The notes: generated by a model not told the origin, from the letters alone. 64,000 bases of DNA from Magnetaquicoccus sp039908525 (GCA_039908525.1 JAMOAY010000003.1:62001-126000), one strand, 5' to 3'. Positions 55,297-64,000 are shown, numbered from the stretch's first letter. Numbers and translations are program-made.

Positions 55297-58242
55297 GTGA
55301 AGAGTGGGTCCACGCTGGTCGACCGTTACATCATTCGGGAGGCGGGGTGCCGTACCCCATACGGCGACAGTTACTTGGCGCAGGATACCGGTTCGGGGTT
55401 GCCGGTTGCCATTCAAACCGTTCCCCAGTGGGTCAGCGCGGAGGGGCGTTGGCTGCTGGATTTGCGCCGCAATTTTTTGTTGCTGCGCAACCTGGACCAC
55501 CCGCACATCCTCAAGATGCATGCCCTGGAGTATGATGCCGATCGGCAGATCCACTTTCTGGTGCAGGAGCATGCGCCCGGGGTCACCCTGCTGGAGTACC
55601 GTCTCTCCCGACCGGGGCAGACGGTGGCGTTGGCGGACGCCCTGGCGATCTGCCGGCAGATCGCCGATGGACTGGACCATGCCCACCGCTCTCTTTTGCA
55701 CCGCAGCATCCGCCCGGACAATGTCATCCTGACGCCGGAGGGTCACGTCAAGCTGTGCCGTTTTGATCTGCTGCCCAGCGAGGCACGGCAACAGTTGCGC
55801 GGCGCTGCCGACTGGGATTGCACCCAACCGGATGCCCGGGTCTCCTGTTACATGGCGCCCGAGCAGTTGACCGACCCCCTCTCCAGTTCGGTGGCCTCTG
55901 ACCTGTGGGGGCTGGCGGTGCTGTTCTACGAGATGGTCTCGGGCAGACTGCCCTTTGATGGGGCCGGGCCTGAACAGCTGGCGCGACAGATCCATGCGCA
56001 GGCGTTGTTGCCAATCCCCCGGCTGGGAAAGCGGCGCAACCGGGTGTTGGCACGTGCCTTTGCCCGGGATCCAGGCCAGCGATTTCCCTCTGCCATGGCC
56101 TTCGTGGAGGGGTTGGAGAGTCCGTGGTCGTCCCGCCCGGTGGCGGGTGCCCGCTACATGCTGACGGTGACCCTGACCTTGATGCTGCTGGTGGGTGGCT
56201 TGGCCTGGAGTCTGCTGAGGCCCGTCCCTGTGGCCATGCCAATCCCGGCGCCACTCGACAACCCCCACCCTCTCTCCCAACCGGATGCGGATGCAGAGCC
56301 GTTGGTGACCCCTGACCTGAAGAAGAGCCTGTTGTTGCAAATAGAGAGCCGTCCAACGGCTGCCGCCGTGGTTCTGGATGGCAAGCGGCTGGGGGTGACC
56401 CCGTTTACGGTGGGCCGTGTGGCGCCGGGAGCCTACCATCTCTGGTTGGAAAAAAGCGGTTTCAAGCCGGTGGACATGGAGCTGGATCTGACCCAGGATA
56501 CCATTGTCAGCATGAATCTTGACCCGCTTGCCGGATCGCCGGCGACGGCAGAGTCGCCCAAACCGACCGAAGGCGCCGACAACACCCCGACCTCCTCCCT
56601 TCCAGCAACTCCCCCGCCCGCCCAGGAGGTGATGGCGGCCACCCCATCTCCAATCAACAAGCCCCTGGAGGTCCAGCCTGTTCAAGAGCTGCCGAACCTC
56701 CCCCCCATGACAAAAGGTGCGCTGCCCGCCGTGGCCGGTGAGGCAACGGCGCTCCAGGAAGCGCCGTTGCCGGGGGAGACAGGTGTGGCGGGGGTGATGG
56801 AAACGACCAGGGGGCCGGGCACCCCCCAGCCTGCTGCTTCCGTGCCGGACCCCATGCGGGCAGAACAGTTGCGCAGCCTGTTGCAGGGGGCAGAACAGGA
56901 TGTACAGGCCGGTCGTCTGACGCTGCCCAAGGGCAAAAGTGCGGCGGAAAAATATCAGGCCATTCTGCGCATGGAGCCCAGCCATCCCGAGGCGCGTGAG
57001 GGGTTGGTGCGCCTGACCAACCAGTTATTGGCAATGGCCGGTGAAGCGATCAAGGCGGGCCATTTGACCCAGCCAGCGGGACGCAATGCCTGTGAGAAGC
57101 TGTCATCCGTCCTGTCGATCGATCCGCAACATCCTGAATTCGGACGCTACATAGAGCAGTTGGTGGCCCGTTATCTGCCCCTGGCCAAGGGGGAGCAGCA
57201 CCCCCAGCCGATCGTTACCCTGTTGGACCGTGGGGTGGCTGCGCGTCCAGAAGACCCTCTGATTGCCGCAGCCCGGAAAGCCTTGTCGTTGCCACAACCG
57301 GAACAGTCGAGCCAATCCAGGAGTGGCAACGGTGCGGCGGCGCAACACATGCTGACTCTCCGCGCCGAGTCGGGCACCGCCGACCCGGCATCTGCCATGG
57401 CAGAACGATCTCTTCCGGAACGACTGGCGCTCCATGGTGCGGCGACCGGGCCGGAGAGTCCCGTGACTACCCTCTCCCAACCCGACACGACAGAACAGAA
57501 AAGCTGGCGTGAACCGATCACCGGGCTGCTTTTTTCCTGGATTGAACAGGGCTGTTTTCAGATGGGCAGCACCCAGGGCGATGCCGAGGAGGCGCCGATT
57601 CACCCGGTCTGTCTGAGCGGTTTTTGGATCGGGCGCCACGAGGTGACGCAAGGCGCCTGGCAACGGCTCATGGAGGAGGCCAACCCGTCTCAGTTTCAAA
57701 AAGGCGCGGAGTTCCCGGTGGATTCGGTCAGCTGGGAGATGAGCCAACGGTTCATCCAACGGCTCAACGCCCGCAGCGGTCTCCGTTTCCGGCTGCCCAC
57801 CGAGGCAGAGTGGGAGTACAGCTGCCGTGCCGGCAGTCAGACGCCGTTTCATTTTGGCAACTCCATTCACGCCGGCAAGGCCAACTTCAATGGGGAGCGG
57901 GATTTTGGCGATGGCCCCAAGGGGCACTATGTCGGCAGCACGGTGGCGGTCGCTTCCTACCCGGCCAACCGTTTTGGGCTGTTTGACATGCATGGCAATG
58001 TCTATGAGTGGGTCGCGGACGTTTTCCGGCCCGGCTACTACAAAGAGTCTCCTCCCAACAACCCGCTGGCCGCCCCGGCCAAGACGAACGGGACGGAGCG
58101 GATCCAACATATCCTGCGGGGGGGCGCCTGGTACAGCACGCCCCACCATCTGCGCTGTGCTGCCCGTTATCGACACGACCCGGAGCGCGGGGCCGTGGAC
58201 TCCGGACATGGTTTCCGTCTGTTGCGGGAGGCAGCCCCCTGA
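55297..58242 (+). CDS. Pseudokinase-PEGA-FGE-like chimeric membrane protein
   Basis: Large membrane protein (981 aa, GTG start). Residues about 7-270 have a Ser/Thr kinase fold, but the Lys of VAIK is Gln (VAIQ), HRD is HRS, and DFG is replaced by CRFD, so it should not phosphorylate. A membrane helix lies near 287-308. A PEGA domain follows (about 345-415), then a Pro/Thr-rich linker. Two TPR-like repeats cover 522-635. The C-terminal domain (about 740-980) is an FGE-sulfatase/SUMF1 fold (HEVTQGAWQRLM, RLPTEAEWEYSCRAG, GNVYEWVADVF, GFRLL). It lacks the catalytic cysteine pair of true formylglycine enzymes. It probably acts as a binding protein. mutS overlaps its stop. Confidence 0.88.
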   Translation: MKSGSTLVDRYIIREAGCRTPYGDSYLAQDTGSGLPVAIQTVPQWVSAEGRWLLDLRRNFLLLRNLDHPHILKMHALEYDADRQIHFLVQEHAPGVTLLEYRLSRPGQTVALADALAICRQIADGLDHAHRSLLHRSIRPDNVILTPEGHVKLCRFDLLPSEARQQLRGAADWDCTQPDARVSCYMAPEQLTDPLSSSVASDLWGLAVLFYEMVSGRLPFDGAGPEQLARQIHAQALLPIPRLGKRRNRVLARAFARDPGQRFPSAMAFVEGLESPWSSRPVAGARYMLTVTLTLMLLVGGLAWSLLRPVPVAMPIPAPLDNPHPLSQPDADAEPLVTPDLKKSLLLQIESRPTAAAVVLDGKRLGVTPFTVGRVAPGAYHLWLEKSGFKPVDMELDLTQDTIVSMNLDPLAGSPATAESPKPTEGADNTPTSSLPATPPPAQEVMAATPSPINKPLEVQPVQELPNLPPMTKGALPAVAGEATALQEAPLPGETGVAGVMETTRGPGTPQPAASVPDPMRAEQLRSLLQGAEQDVQAGRLTLPKGKSAAEKYQAILRMEPSHPEAREGLVRLTNQLLAMAGEAIKAGHLTQPAGRNACEKLSSVLSIDPQHPEFGRYIEQLVARYLPLAKGEQHPQPIVTLLDRGVAARPEDPLIAAARKALSLPQPEQSSQSRSGNGAAAQHMLTLRAESGTADPASAMAERSLPERLALHGAATGPESPVTTLSQPDTTEQKSWREPITGLLFSWIEQGCFQMGSTQGDAEEAPIHPVCLSGFWIGRHEVTQGAWQRLMEEANPSQFQKGAEFPVDSVSWEMSQRFIQRLNARSGLRFRLPTEAEWEYSCRAGSQTPFHFGNSIHAGKANFNGERDFGDGPKGHYVGSTVAVASYPANRFGLFDMHGNVYEWVADVFRPGYYKESPPNNPLAAPAKTNGTERIQHILRGGAWYSTPHHLRCAARYRHDPERGAVDSGHGFRLLREAAP

Positions 58243-60914
58243 TGGGCGGGACACGCACCCCCGAGACGCCTCACACCCCCATGATCGCCCAGTATCTGAC
58301 CATCAAGGCGGAACATCCCGATGCCCTGTTGTTTTACCGCATGGGAGATTTTTACGAACTCTTTTTCGAGGACGCCCAAAAGGCTGCCCCCATTCTGGAC
58401 ATTCTGCTGACCCAGCGCGGCCAAAGTGCCGGCCAGCCGATTCCCATGGCCGGGGTTCCGGTGCGCTCGGTGGAGCTGTATCTGCGCAAGGCGATCGAGG
58501 CGGGCTGTACGGTGGCCATCTGCGAGCAGATGGAGCCCGCCGGCCAGAGCAAGGGACCGGTGCTGCGGGAGGTACGGCGGATCATCACCCGCGGCACCCT
58601 GACCGAGGAGCATCTGCTGCAGCCCCAGGCCAACAATTTTCTGGTGGCCCTGGCCCCCGGCCCCGCTGCTGCGGAGACGGCCCGTCTGCGAAAGCAGAGA
58701 CGGGAACCGAGAGGTGAGGCGTTCGGCCTGGCGGCGTTGGATCTTTCGACGGGTGAGTTTCAGGTGGGCGAGACGGATGACTGGGACCAGACCCTGGCGG
58801 CACTTTCCGCCCTGAACCCTGCCGAGCTGGTCATCCCCGAAGGCTGGGAGCCACCCCCGGAGCTGCTGGGCCTGCAACCGCTGCTGACCCGACGGGGCGC
58901 CTGGGAGTTTGATCCGCAGCAGGCGGCATTGGTACTGACAGAGCAGTTGCGCACGGTGAGTCTGGCAGCCTTCGATATCGAACAGGCACCCCGCTGTCAG
59001 GCGGCTGCGGGGGCCCTGATCGCCTACTGTCGGGAGACCCAGAAGGGGGCCTTGCGCCATATCACCGGTCTGACCCGCACCCGCCCCCATGAGTTCCTGA
59101 TTCTGGATGATACCTGTCGCCGCAATCTGGAGCTGAACGGCAACCTGCGGGACGGGGGACGGGCCAACACCCTGCTGGGCGTGCTGGATACCACGCTGAC
59201 GGCCCCTGGCAGCCGCCTGTTGTCCCAATGGCTCAACCGGCCGTTGCAGTCGCTGGCGGCCATTGGCGCCCGCCAGGCCGGGGTCGCCTGGTTGCTGGCC
59301 GATACCGGACAGCGGCAGGAGCTGCGCACGCTGTTGCGGGGCATACACGATCTGGAACGGTTGACGGGGCGCATCGCCATGGGGCGTGCCTCCCCCAGGG
59401 ATATGGGGGCCCTGCGCACCACGCTGGCACGACTGCCACTGCTGATCGGGATTTTGCAGGACGGGGAGCATGGAGACGGCCTGCCCGTACTGCTGACCAC
59501 CCTTCGGGAGGGGTTGACCGGGCATGAACAGCTGCTGGAGCGCTTGCAGAGCACCCTGGCGGAGGAGTTGCCCGCCCTGTTGCGGGATGGGGGGGTCATT
59601 CGCGGTGGGGTGCACGCCGAACTCGACACGGTGCGGGAGTTGGCTCTGGATGGCAAGGGGTACCTGCTCCGCCTGGAGACCCAGGAGCGGCAGGAGACCG
59701 GGATCAGCACACTCAAAATTCGCCATCACCGCACCTTCGGCTACAGCATTGAAGTCAGCCATGCCCAGCGCCACAAAGTACCTTACAAGTATCAGCAGAC
59801 CCAGACCATGACCCACGCGGCCCGCTACATCACCCCCGAGTTGAAGGAGTATGAGGAGCAGATTCTCACGGCGGAGGAGCGGTTGGCCATCCTGGAAGGG
59901 GAGCTGTTTGAGGCTTTGTGCCGGGAGGTGACGGGGCATGCGGCGGCACTGCAGCAGACGGCCGCCGCCCTGGCCACCCTGGATGTACTGGCCTCGTTTG
60001 CGGAAACGGCCTATCAGCGTCACTACCGATGCCCGGAGGTCCACGAGGGGGGCCGCATCTCCATCCGCCAGGGTCGCCACCCGGTGGTGGAGGCGGCCCT
60101 GGCCACCGGAGAGTTTGTGGCCAACGACACCGAGCTGGACAGTCACGAACGGCGCATCGCCTTGATCACGGGGCCCAACATGGCGGGCAAATCCACCTAC
60201 ATGCGGCAGGTCGCCCTGATCGTGCTGCTGGCTCATACAGGCTCTTTTGTCCCGGCCGAGCAGGCGGTCATCGGGCTGACCGATCGCATCTTTACCCGTG
60301 TCGGCGCCAGTGACGATCTGGCGGGTGGGCGTTCCACCTTCATGGTGGAGATGACCGAGACCGCGCATATTCTGCATCATGCCGGGCCCCGTTCCCTGGT
60401 CTTGCTGGATGAGATCGGGCGGGGTACCTCCACCCAGGATGGGCTGTCCATCGCGTGGGCGGTCATCGAGGGGATGGATGCCCGCTGCCGTTCCCGCACC
60501 CTGTTTGCCACCCATTTTCACGAGCTGACCGAGCTGGAGCGGTTGATACCCGGCGTGATCAACTACACGGTGGAGGTCAAGGATGATCCGATCCGGCCTC
60601 TGTTCCTGCACACCATCATTCGGGGTGCGGCAGACCGTTCATATGGCATCCACGTGGCGGAGTGGGCCGGCATCCCCCGACCGGTGATCGAACGGGCCAA
60701 AGCGTTGCTGGAACAGCTGAAGGCCCCTGCGCCCAGCCAGCCAGGTCGGCGCACGCCGCCGCCCAGAAAACCGGCTCCTCAGGTGCAGTTAAGCCTGTTC
60801 GCCGACCCTGTCGCCGAGGCGATCATCCAGGCGTTGACACGCGTCGATCCCAACGAGCTGAGCCCCAAACAGGCGCTGGAGTTGTTGTTTCAGTGGAAGA
60901 CACAGCTGCGTTGA
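58242..60914 (+). CDS. mutS: DNA mismatch repair protein MutS
   Basis: Mismatch recognition ATPase (890 aa). The N-terminal mismatch-binding motif is LLFYRMGDFYELFFEDA, with the Phe and Glu that wedge into mismatches. The connector and lever domains follow, then the ATPase with Walker A ITGPNMAGKSTYMRQ, ASDDLAGGRSTFMVEM, Walker B VLLDEIGRGTSTQDG and ATHFHELTEL. The C-terminus ends with a helix-turn-helix dimer region. The ATG overlaps the upstream stop (TGATG). Confidence 0.97.
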   Translation: MGGTRTPETPHTPMIAQYLTIKAEHPDALLFYRMGDFYELFFEDAQKAAPILDILLTQRGQSAGQPIPMAGVPVRSVELYLRKAIEAGCTVAICEQMEPAGQSKGPVLREVRRIITRGTLTEEHLLQPQANNFLVALAPGPAAAETARLRKQRREPRGEAFGLAALDLSTGEFQVGETDDWDQTLAALSALNPAELVIPEGWEPPPELLGLQPLLTRRGAWEFDPQQAALVLTEQLRTVSLAAFDIEQAPRCQAAAGALIAYCRETQKGALRHITGLTRTRPHEFLILDDTCRRNLELNGNLRDGGRANTLLGVLDTTLTAPGSRLLSQWLNRPLQSLAAIGARQAGVAWLLADTGQRQELRTLLRGIHDLERLTGRIAMGRASPRDMGALRTTLARLPLLIGILQDGEHGDGLPVLLTTLREGLTGHEQLLERLQSTLAEELPALLRDGGVIRGGVHAELDTVRELALDGKGYLLRLETQERQETGISTLKIRHHRTFGYSIEVSHAQRHKVPYKYQQTQTMTHAARYITPELKEYEEQILTAEERLAILEGELFEALCREVTGHAAALQQTAAALATLDVLASFAETAYQRHYRCPEVHEGGRISIRQGRHPVVEAALATGEFVANDTELDSHERRIALITGPNMAGKSTYMRQVALIVLLAHTGSFVPAEQAVIGLTDRIFTRVGASDDLAGGRSTFMVEMTETAHILHHAGPRSLVLLDEIGRGTSTQDGLSIAWAVIEGMDARCRSRTLFATHFHELTELERLIPGVINYTVEVKDDPIRPLFLHTIIRGAADRSYGIHVAEWAGIPRPVIERAKALLEQLKAPAPSQPGRRTPPPRKPAPQVQLSLFADPVAEAIIQALTRVDPNELSPKQALELLFQWKTQLR

Positions 60915-60967
60915 GCCGTGGGAGTCGGGAAAAGCTTGCCCCCCACGATCTCCCCGAGGGGTGTCGG

Positions 60968-61960
60968 TCATGGCAAGAGGATCCCGGCACGTTCCATGAT
61001 TTTCCGCGTCAGCGTCTTGAAATCCTGATAGGCATCCTGAACCCCGCCATAATGTGAGCCAATGGCCCCATCCGCTGGTTTCAAGTGGAAGATGGGTTTT
61101 TGTACCTCCTGCGCCATGGGCATGAGGCTGCGGTAGTGTTTGAGCATGGCAATGCAGTGCGGGTCGTTGGCAACGGACGGAACATCCGCGTCCTGCACGT
61201 TCAAGACCGCCTCGTGATATGTCTCCGGAATGCGTGCGATCCAACGCTCATACGCCTTGACGGGCCGACCGGACCGGATGGAGTGCATCATGATGATGTA
61301 TCCCAGAGGCTCCATCTGTCCCGTGGGCAGCAACAGGTCAGGATCGGGATTTTTTGTCAGCCGATCCTGCCAACCTTGCCGCCAATCTCGCAACGAAGGC
61401 CCCAGGTTGCGCAACCCCTGCAAGGAGTACAGGTCGGGTCCCAGGGGAATCACCACGCAATCAGAGGCAATCAGGGCCGAGCGGTTGATGGCTCCCAGAT
61501 TGGGACCCAGATCCACCAGGATCACCTGTGCGCGATGCTCCGTTGCGCCCCGTTGCAGTACACGCCAAAAAGCGGAGATGACACGAAAAGAACGTTCGTC
61601 CCGATCAAGGCACTTGGGCCAAACCTGGGAGAGATCGTCCTCGAATCGAGAAAGGGCCATGTCACCCAAAATCAGGGCTAGGCGATCACCCATCCGCTCC
61701 AGGTGCGGGGCAGACAGATCGCCAACCCCGCGTTGCAATGGACGAATCGATCCGTAGATCGTGGAGGCATTGTGTTCTTGCAAAAGCTCTTCCAGCCGAT
61801 CATCATCCAGAAAAGCGGTGGAAAGGTTGCCTTGTGGGTCCAGGTCGGCGGCTACCACCCGAATCCCCAGATCCGACATCATCCACGCCACGTGATACAC
61901 CAGAGATGTCTTACCAACACCACCCTTATTATTAAAAAAGGCCACGACAGGTATACTCAT
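60968..61960 (-). CDS. ParA-family ATPase downstream of magnetosome genes
   Basis: Deviant Walker A ATPase (330 aa). NNKGGVGKTSLVYHVAW and DLDPQGNLSTAFL are the Walker A and switch motifs, and VILVDLGPNLGAINRSAL the Walker B region. About 100 extra residues between Walker A and B and a long C-terminus set it apart from chromosome ParA. The start overlaps the stop of the AlbA_2 gene, so the two form a pair. No ParB is present. Its role is unknown; cargo positioning or a defence-type role are both possible. Confidence 0.85.
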   Translation of the reverse strand: MSIPVVAFFNNKGGVGKTSLVYHVAWMMSDLGIRVVAADLDPQGNLSTAFLDDDRLEELLQEHNASTIYGSIRPLQRGVGDLSAPHLERMGDRLALILGDMALSRFEDDLSQVWPKCLDRDERSFRVISAFWRVLQRGATEHRAQVILVDLGPNLGAINRSALIASDCVVIPLGPDLYSLQGLRNLGPSLRDWRQGWQDRLTKNPDPDLLLPTGQMEPLGYIIMMHSIRSGRPVKAYERWIARIPETYHEAVLNVQDADVPSVANDPHCIAMLKHYRSLMPMAQEVQKPIFHLKPADGAIGSHYGGVQDAYQDFKTLTRKIMERAGILLP

Positions 61961-63180
61961 GGGCGTTTCCTAATGGTGACCAGGAGATGATTGGGTTCAA
62001 CGGCGAACTCCGGGGGAGGATTGCCGTTCTCTTGCAGCGCCTTGCGGATCGTGGGGATACCTACACCGAATCGCTGCACATACCCGAGATCCTTCATGGC
62101 TGCGGCCACATGAGCATTACGATAATCCGTGATGCCAGGCGCACCAAAATTATCGATCGTCACCTGTCCAAACGGTCCACCCGGATTTAGAATCTCGATA
62201 CGATCCAGATACCAATAGACCCGCACCGGGGCATTACTGGTGCAATAATCGCGGTGCATGACGGCATTGCGAACCCATTGTTGTAACGCTGCCAGGGGAT
62301 AGTCCGGTCGACGAATTTCTGTGGGAGCGGACAGGATATCGGTGACAATATGGATGTGCAGCTTGATCACATCCTCCAATTGCCGCAGCAGTTCCGGCAA
62401 GGGGCCGTGAATCTCCTTTTGATCCACGATCGGATCCCCCAACCCCAGGCCGTCCACACGCAGAAACTGAACATAGGCGCCCGGAATAAAATCGGCGGGT
62501 GATTTGCCAACCGTCAGCATCCCCACAACGGTCGGAACGGACGGATCTTCTGTGGTCACAAAACGCAAAGAGGCCAGTTGCTGTTCGATGGAGCGGTGGT
62601 TTTCCGCCAGAACTTCAGGAGCCACGGCGAACGGCAGATAGGTCCGGCGGAACAGATCCAGGTCCAGATCGCGCAGGGAGGCCTGATGCAACGGCTCCAG
62701 ATCATGGGGCAGATCCTTCACGCGGCGTCTTTCACGCAACCGGCGCTCCTCCTCTGCGGTGGCGGTGGCACGACGGGGACCGATCCGGACCCATGTGCGA
62801 CCATGATAGCGCACGGGCGGAGAGTCGGAGGGTTCGACGATGACGACGGCCAAAGTCCGCCCTTTCAAAAGGCGTTTTTCCACACGCATCACCGGGAACG
62901 GGAGAATGTTTCCGTCCGATCTTACGTCGGCAAGCTTCAGAAGAAGTTGGTCCGTGATCGGGAGGTTTGCACCGCCTCCCCGGTCTCTTTCACCGATAAA
63001 AATGACGCCCGGTTTTTGATGGTTGCCCATATCGTTGGCGAAGGCGCACACCGCCTGGCGGACCGGGCCTGAATCTGAAAACGACTCCTTGCGCTCTACC
63101 CGGTCCGATTCCAGATCCTCCAACAGGGCTTCCAACTCTTCATCCGTCACAGCGCCCCTCTCGTGCCATTTTTTCGACAC
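61957..63180 (-). CDS. AlbA_2/HATPase_c_4-type ATP-binding protein
   Basis: Putative DNA- or RNA-binding regulator (407 aa, GTG start). The N-terminal part (ESDRVERKESFSDSGPVRQAVCAFANDMGN to GVIFIGERDRGG) matches the Schlafen AlbA_2 domain. The C-terminal part (YPLAALQQWVRNAVMHRDY to VQRFGVGIPTIRKALQENGNPPPEF) matches the GHKL-type ATP-binding region found with it. The gene starts 3 bp after the mamF-like stop and overlaps the ParA gene. Such proteins occur in transcription regulators and defence loci; which applies here is unknown. Confidence 0.85.
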   Translation of the reverse strand: MSKKWHERGAVTDEELEALLEDLESDRVERKESFSDSGPVRQAVCAFANDMGNHQKPGVIFIGERDRGGGANLPITDQLLLKLADVRSDGNILPFPVMRVEKRLLKGRTLAVVIVEPSDSPPVRYHGRTWVRIGPRRATATAEEERRLRERRRVKDLPHDLEPLHQASLRDLDLDLFRRTYLPFAVAPEVLAENHRSIEQQLASLRFVTTEDPSVPTVVGMLTVGKSPADFIPGAYVQFLRVDGLGLGDPIVDQKEIHGPLPELLRQLEDVIKLHIHIVTDILSAPTEIRRPDYPLAALQQWVRNAVMHRDYCTSNAPVRVYWYLDRIEILNPGGPFGQVTIDNFGAPGITDYRNAHVAAAMKDLGYVQRFGVGIPTIRKALQENGNPPPEFAVEPNHLLVTIRKRP

Positions 63181-63183
63181 ACC

Positions 63184-63513
63184 TTACAGTTTTCCCGCAA
63201 ACATCCCGATCACCGGAAACCGCCACCGGCGCGACAGGGCCACCGACAGCAACCCGGCCAGCGACAGCGCCATGATGAAGAAAACCGACGAGCTGAAGAT
63301 GAATGCACCCAGAATGGGAATGTGCAGGCTGAAGATGGCCAGCACCCCCCAGACCCACAGCACCAAACCCTGCCGGGCGTGAAAATTGACATATTCATCC
63401 CCATGGCTGAAAATCAGCGGAACCAAACACAACACCCCCAGATAACTCAGGGCGGCCATCAGCCGGGAACGGGACTGGAGACGAGATTGCCGGGCTGTGG
63501 GACGATGGATCAT
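63184..63513 (-). CDS. MamF/MmsF-family magnetosome membrane protein
   Basis: Magnetosome membrane protein of the MamF/MmsF type, a family that controls magnetite crystal growth (109 aa). The segment MAALSYLGVLCLVPLIF, then DEYVNFHARQGLVLWVWGVLAIFSLHIPILG, follows the family closely. Three membrane helices are predicted. AAGGAG lies 9 bp before the ATG. It is downstream of a magnetochrome gene on the same strand. MamF, MmsF and related paralogues are too similar to name exactly from this window. Confidence 0.86.
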   Translation of the reverse strand: MIHRPTARQSRLQSRSRLMAALSYLGVLCLVPLIFSHGDEYVNFHARQGLVLWVWGVLAIFSLHIPILGAFIFSSSVFFIMALSLAGLLSVALSRRWRFPVIGMFAGKL

Positions 63514-63571
63514 GGTATGAATCTCCTTGCGTAAACGGTTGCTTCCCTGTCGGGTCCTGCCATGAACCTCC

Positions 63572-64000
63572 TCACGGAATCGGTACGTCGATCACAATAT
63601 CATGGCACTTGATACAGCGTCCGGAGGGGGGGTGGGGAATGCGCGAGTTGGGCAAAATAGGCGGACCCACTTTGGTAAAACTCGACACCTTCTCCCACAC
63701 CTTGCCCACCGGTGTGATGGGCTGACTGCCTGGAGGCGCCCCCCCCACGAAAAGGTGGCACTTCAAACAGGGCCCCCAGTAGCTGTGCGGAATCTTCTGC
63801 CCGGGCCTGATCTGCGGGATACGGCGCACCACCATGCGGCGGGTCTTCTTTTGGGGCTGGAACACCTCTTTGACCGTATCACTCAACGCCGGCTGGGTCG
63901 GCTTGGGCATGGAGCCAAACACCTCACCCTGCAGACGCCGCGTCAGATGATCCATGCTGAAACGACCGAACAACGCCTTCACGGCATCACTGCCCTCGAA
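63572..64000 (-). CDS. Magnetochrome-domain c-type cytochrome, MamP/MamT/MamX class (N-terminus off the window)
   Basis: C-terminal part of a magnetosome cytochrome. Two CxxCH haem sites are visible, CLKCH preceded by IRPGQKIPHSYWGP and CIKCH preceded by ILPNSRIPHPPSGR. The I-x-PH-x(3-4)-G-x-C spacing is that of the magnetochrome domain, found only in magnetosome proteins MamE, MamP, MamT and MamX, which handle iron redox balance. The frame is open to the window edge, with a GTG at 63982 that need not be the start. The protein ends soon after the second haem site, which argues against MamE. It cannot be assigned to one Mam name here. Confidence 0.85.
   Translation of the reverse strand, partial: FEGSDAVKALFGRFSMDHLTRRLQGEVFGSMPKPTQPALSDTVKEVFQPQKKTRRMVVRRIPQIRPGQKIPHSYWGPCLKCHLFVGGAPPGSQPITPVGKVWEKVSSFTKVGPPILPNSRIPHPPSGRCIKCHDIVIDVPIP

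Overview
The window is a GC-rich proteobacterial chromosome segment, most likely from a magnetotactic alphaproteobacterium of the Magnetococcus type. The strongest support is at the right edge. A minus-strand gene at 63184-63513 encodes a MamF/MmsF-type magnetosome membrane protein, and next to it is a protein with two CxxCH magnetochrome motifs that runs off the window. Other points that fit are an alphaproteobacterial-style RpoH promoter (CTTG-N17-CCTATCT), two sulfur-globule-like secreted proteins, and linked phosphate uptake and polyphosphate genes. The genus is an inference. The magnetosome assignment rests on recognised family sequences.

Layout. 1-8.6 kb (minus): a hybrid sensor kinase cut by the left edge, then a phosphate operon transcribed pstS, phoU-fusion, pstC, pstA, pstB-like, pstB-like, with ppk2 upstream. 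8.8-10.7 kb (minus): hslV-hslU. 10.9-19.9 kb (plus): bpt, recX, alaS, a zinc-ribbon protein, a PilZ protein, dnaA, dnaN, apbE and a FAH-family hydrolase. 19.9-21.7 kb (minus): a DUF1640-like protein, tRNA-Pro(CGG) with its terminator, and ispB. 21.9-31.7 kb (plus): maf, rplU, rpmA, obgE, proB, a 497-bp near-palindromic noncoding element, proA, nadD, rsfS, rlmH, a Sel1/coiled-coil secreted protein and a Fic protein. 31.7-35.5 kb: an EAL protein, trmB, a small protein plus DUF2335 pair, and hsp20. 35.7-37.5 kb: rpoH and an SCP2-domain protein.

37.6-46.1 kb (plus) looks like an envelope region: an RND fusion protein and permease, three secreted proteins (two of low complexity), and two Gly/Asn/Trp-rich sulfur-globule-like proteins. 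A separate unit follows at 46.3-49.1 kb: a ParA-like ATPase, a methionine-rich membrane coiled-coil protein and a class II DAHP synthase. 49.7-58.2 kb is rich in signalling genes: a gamma carbonic anhydrase-like protein, a Ser/Thr kinase, a DUF4389 protein, a FecR-like periplasmic protein, a CHASE2 adenylate cyclase and a pseudokinase-PEGA-FGE chimera. mutS follows. 60.97-64 kb (minus) holds the edge of the magnetosome region, with a ParA-like ATPase and an AlbA_2/HATPase protein 3 bp downstream of the mamF-like gene.

Most notable observations: (1) two adjacent PstB-type ATPases with complementary motif losses, predicting an asymmetric heterodimer; (2) a PhoU fused to a phosphotyrosine-phosphatase-like domain that lacks its catalytic cysteine; (3) a ParA/AlbA_2 pair joined to magnetosome genes; (4) the FecR/cyclase/pseudokinase module; (5) the large palindromic element and related dispersed hairpins. 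No CRISPR array, rRNA gene, insertion sequence transposase or phage structural gene was seen.
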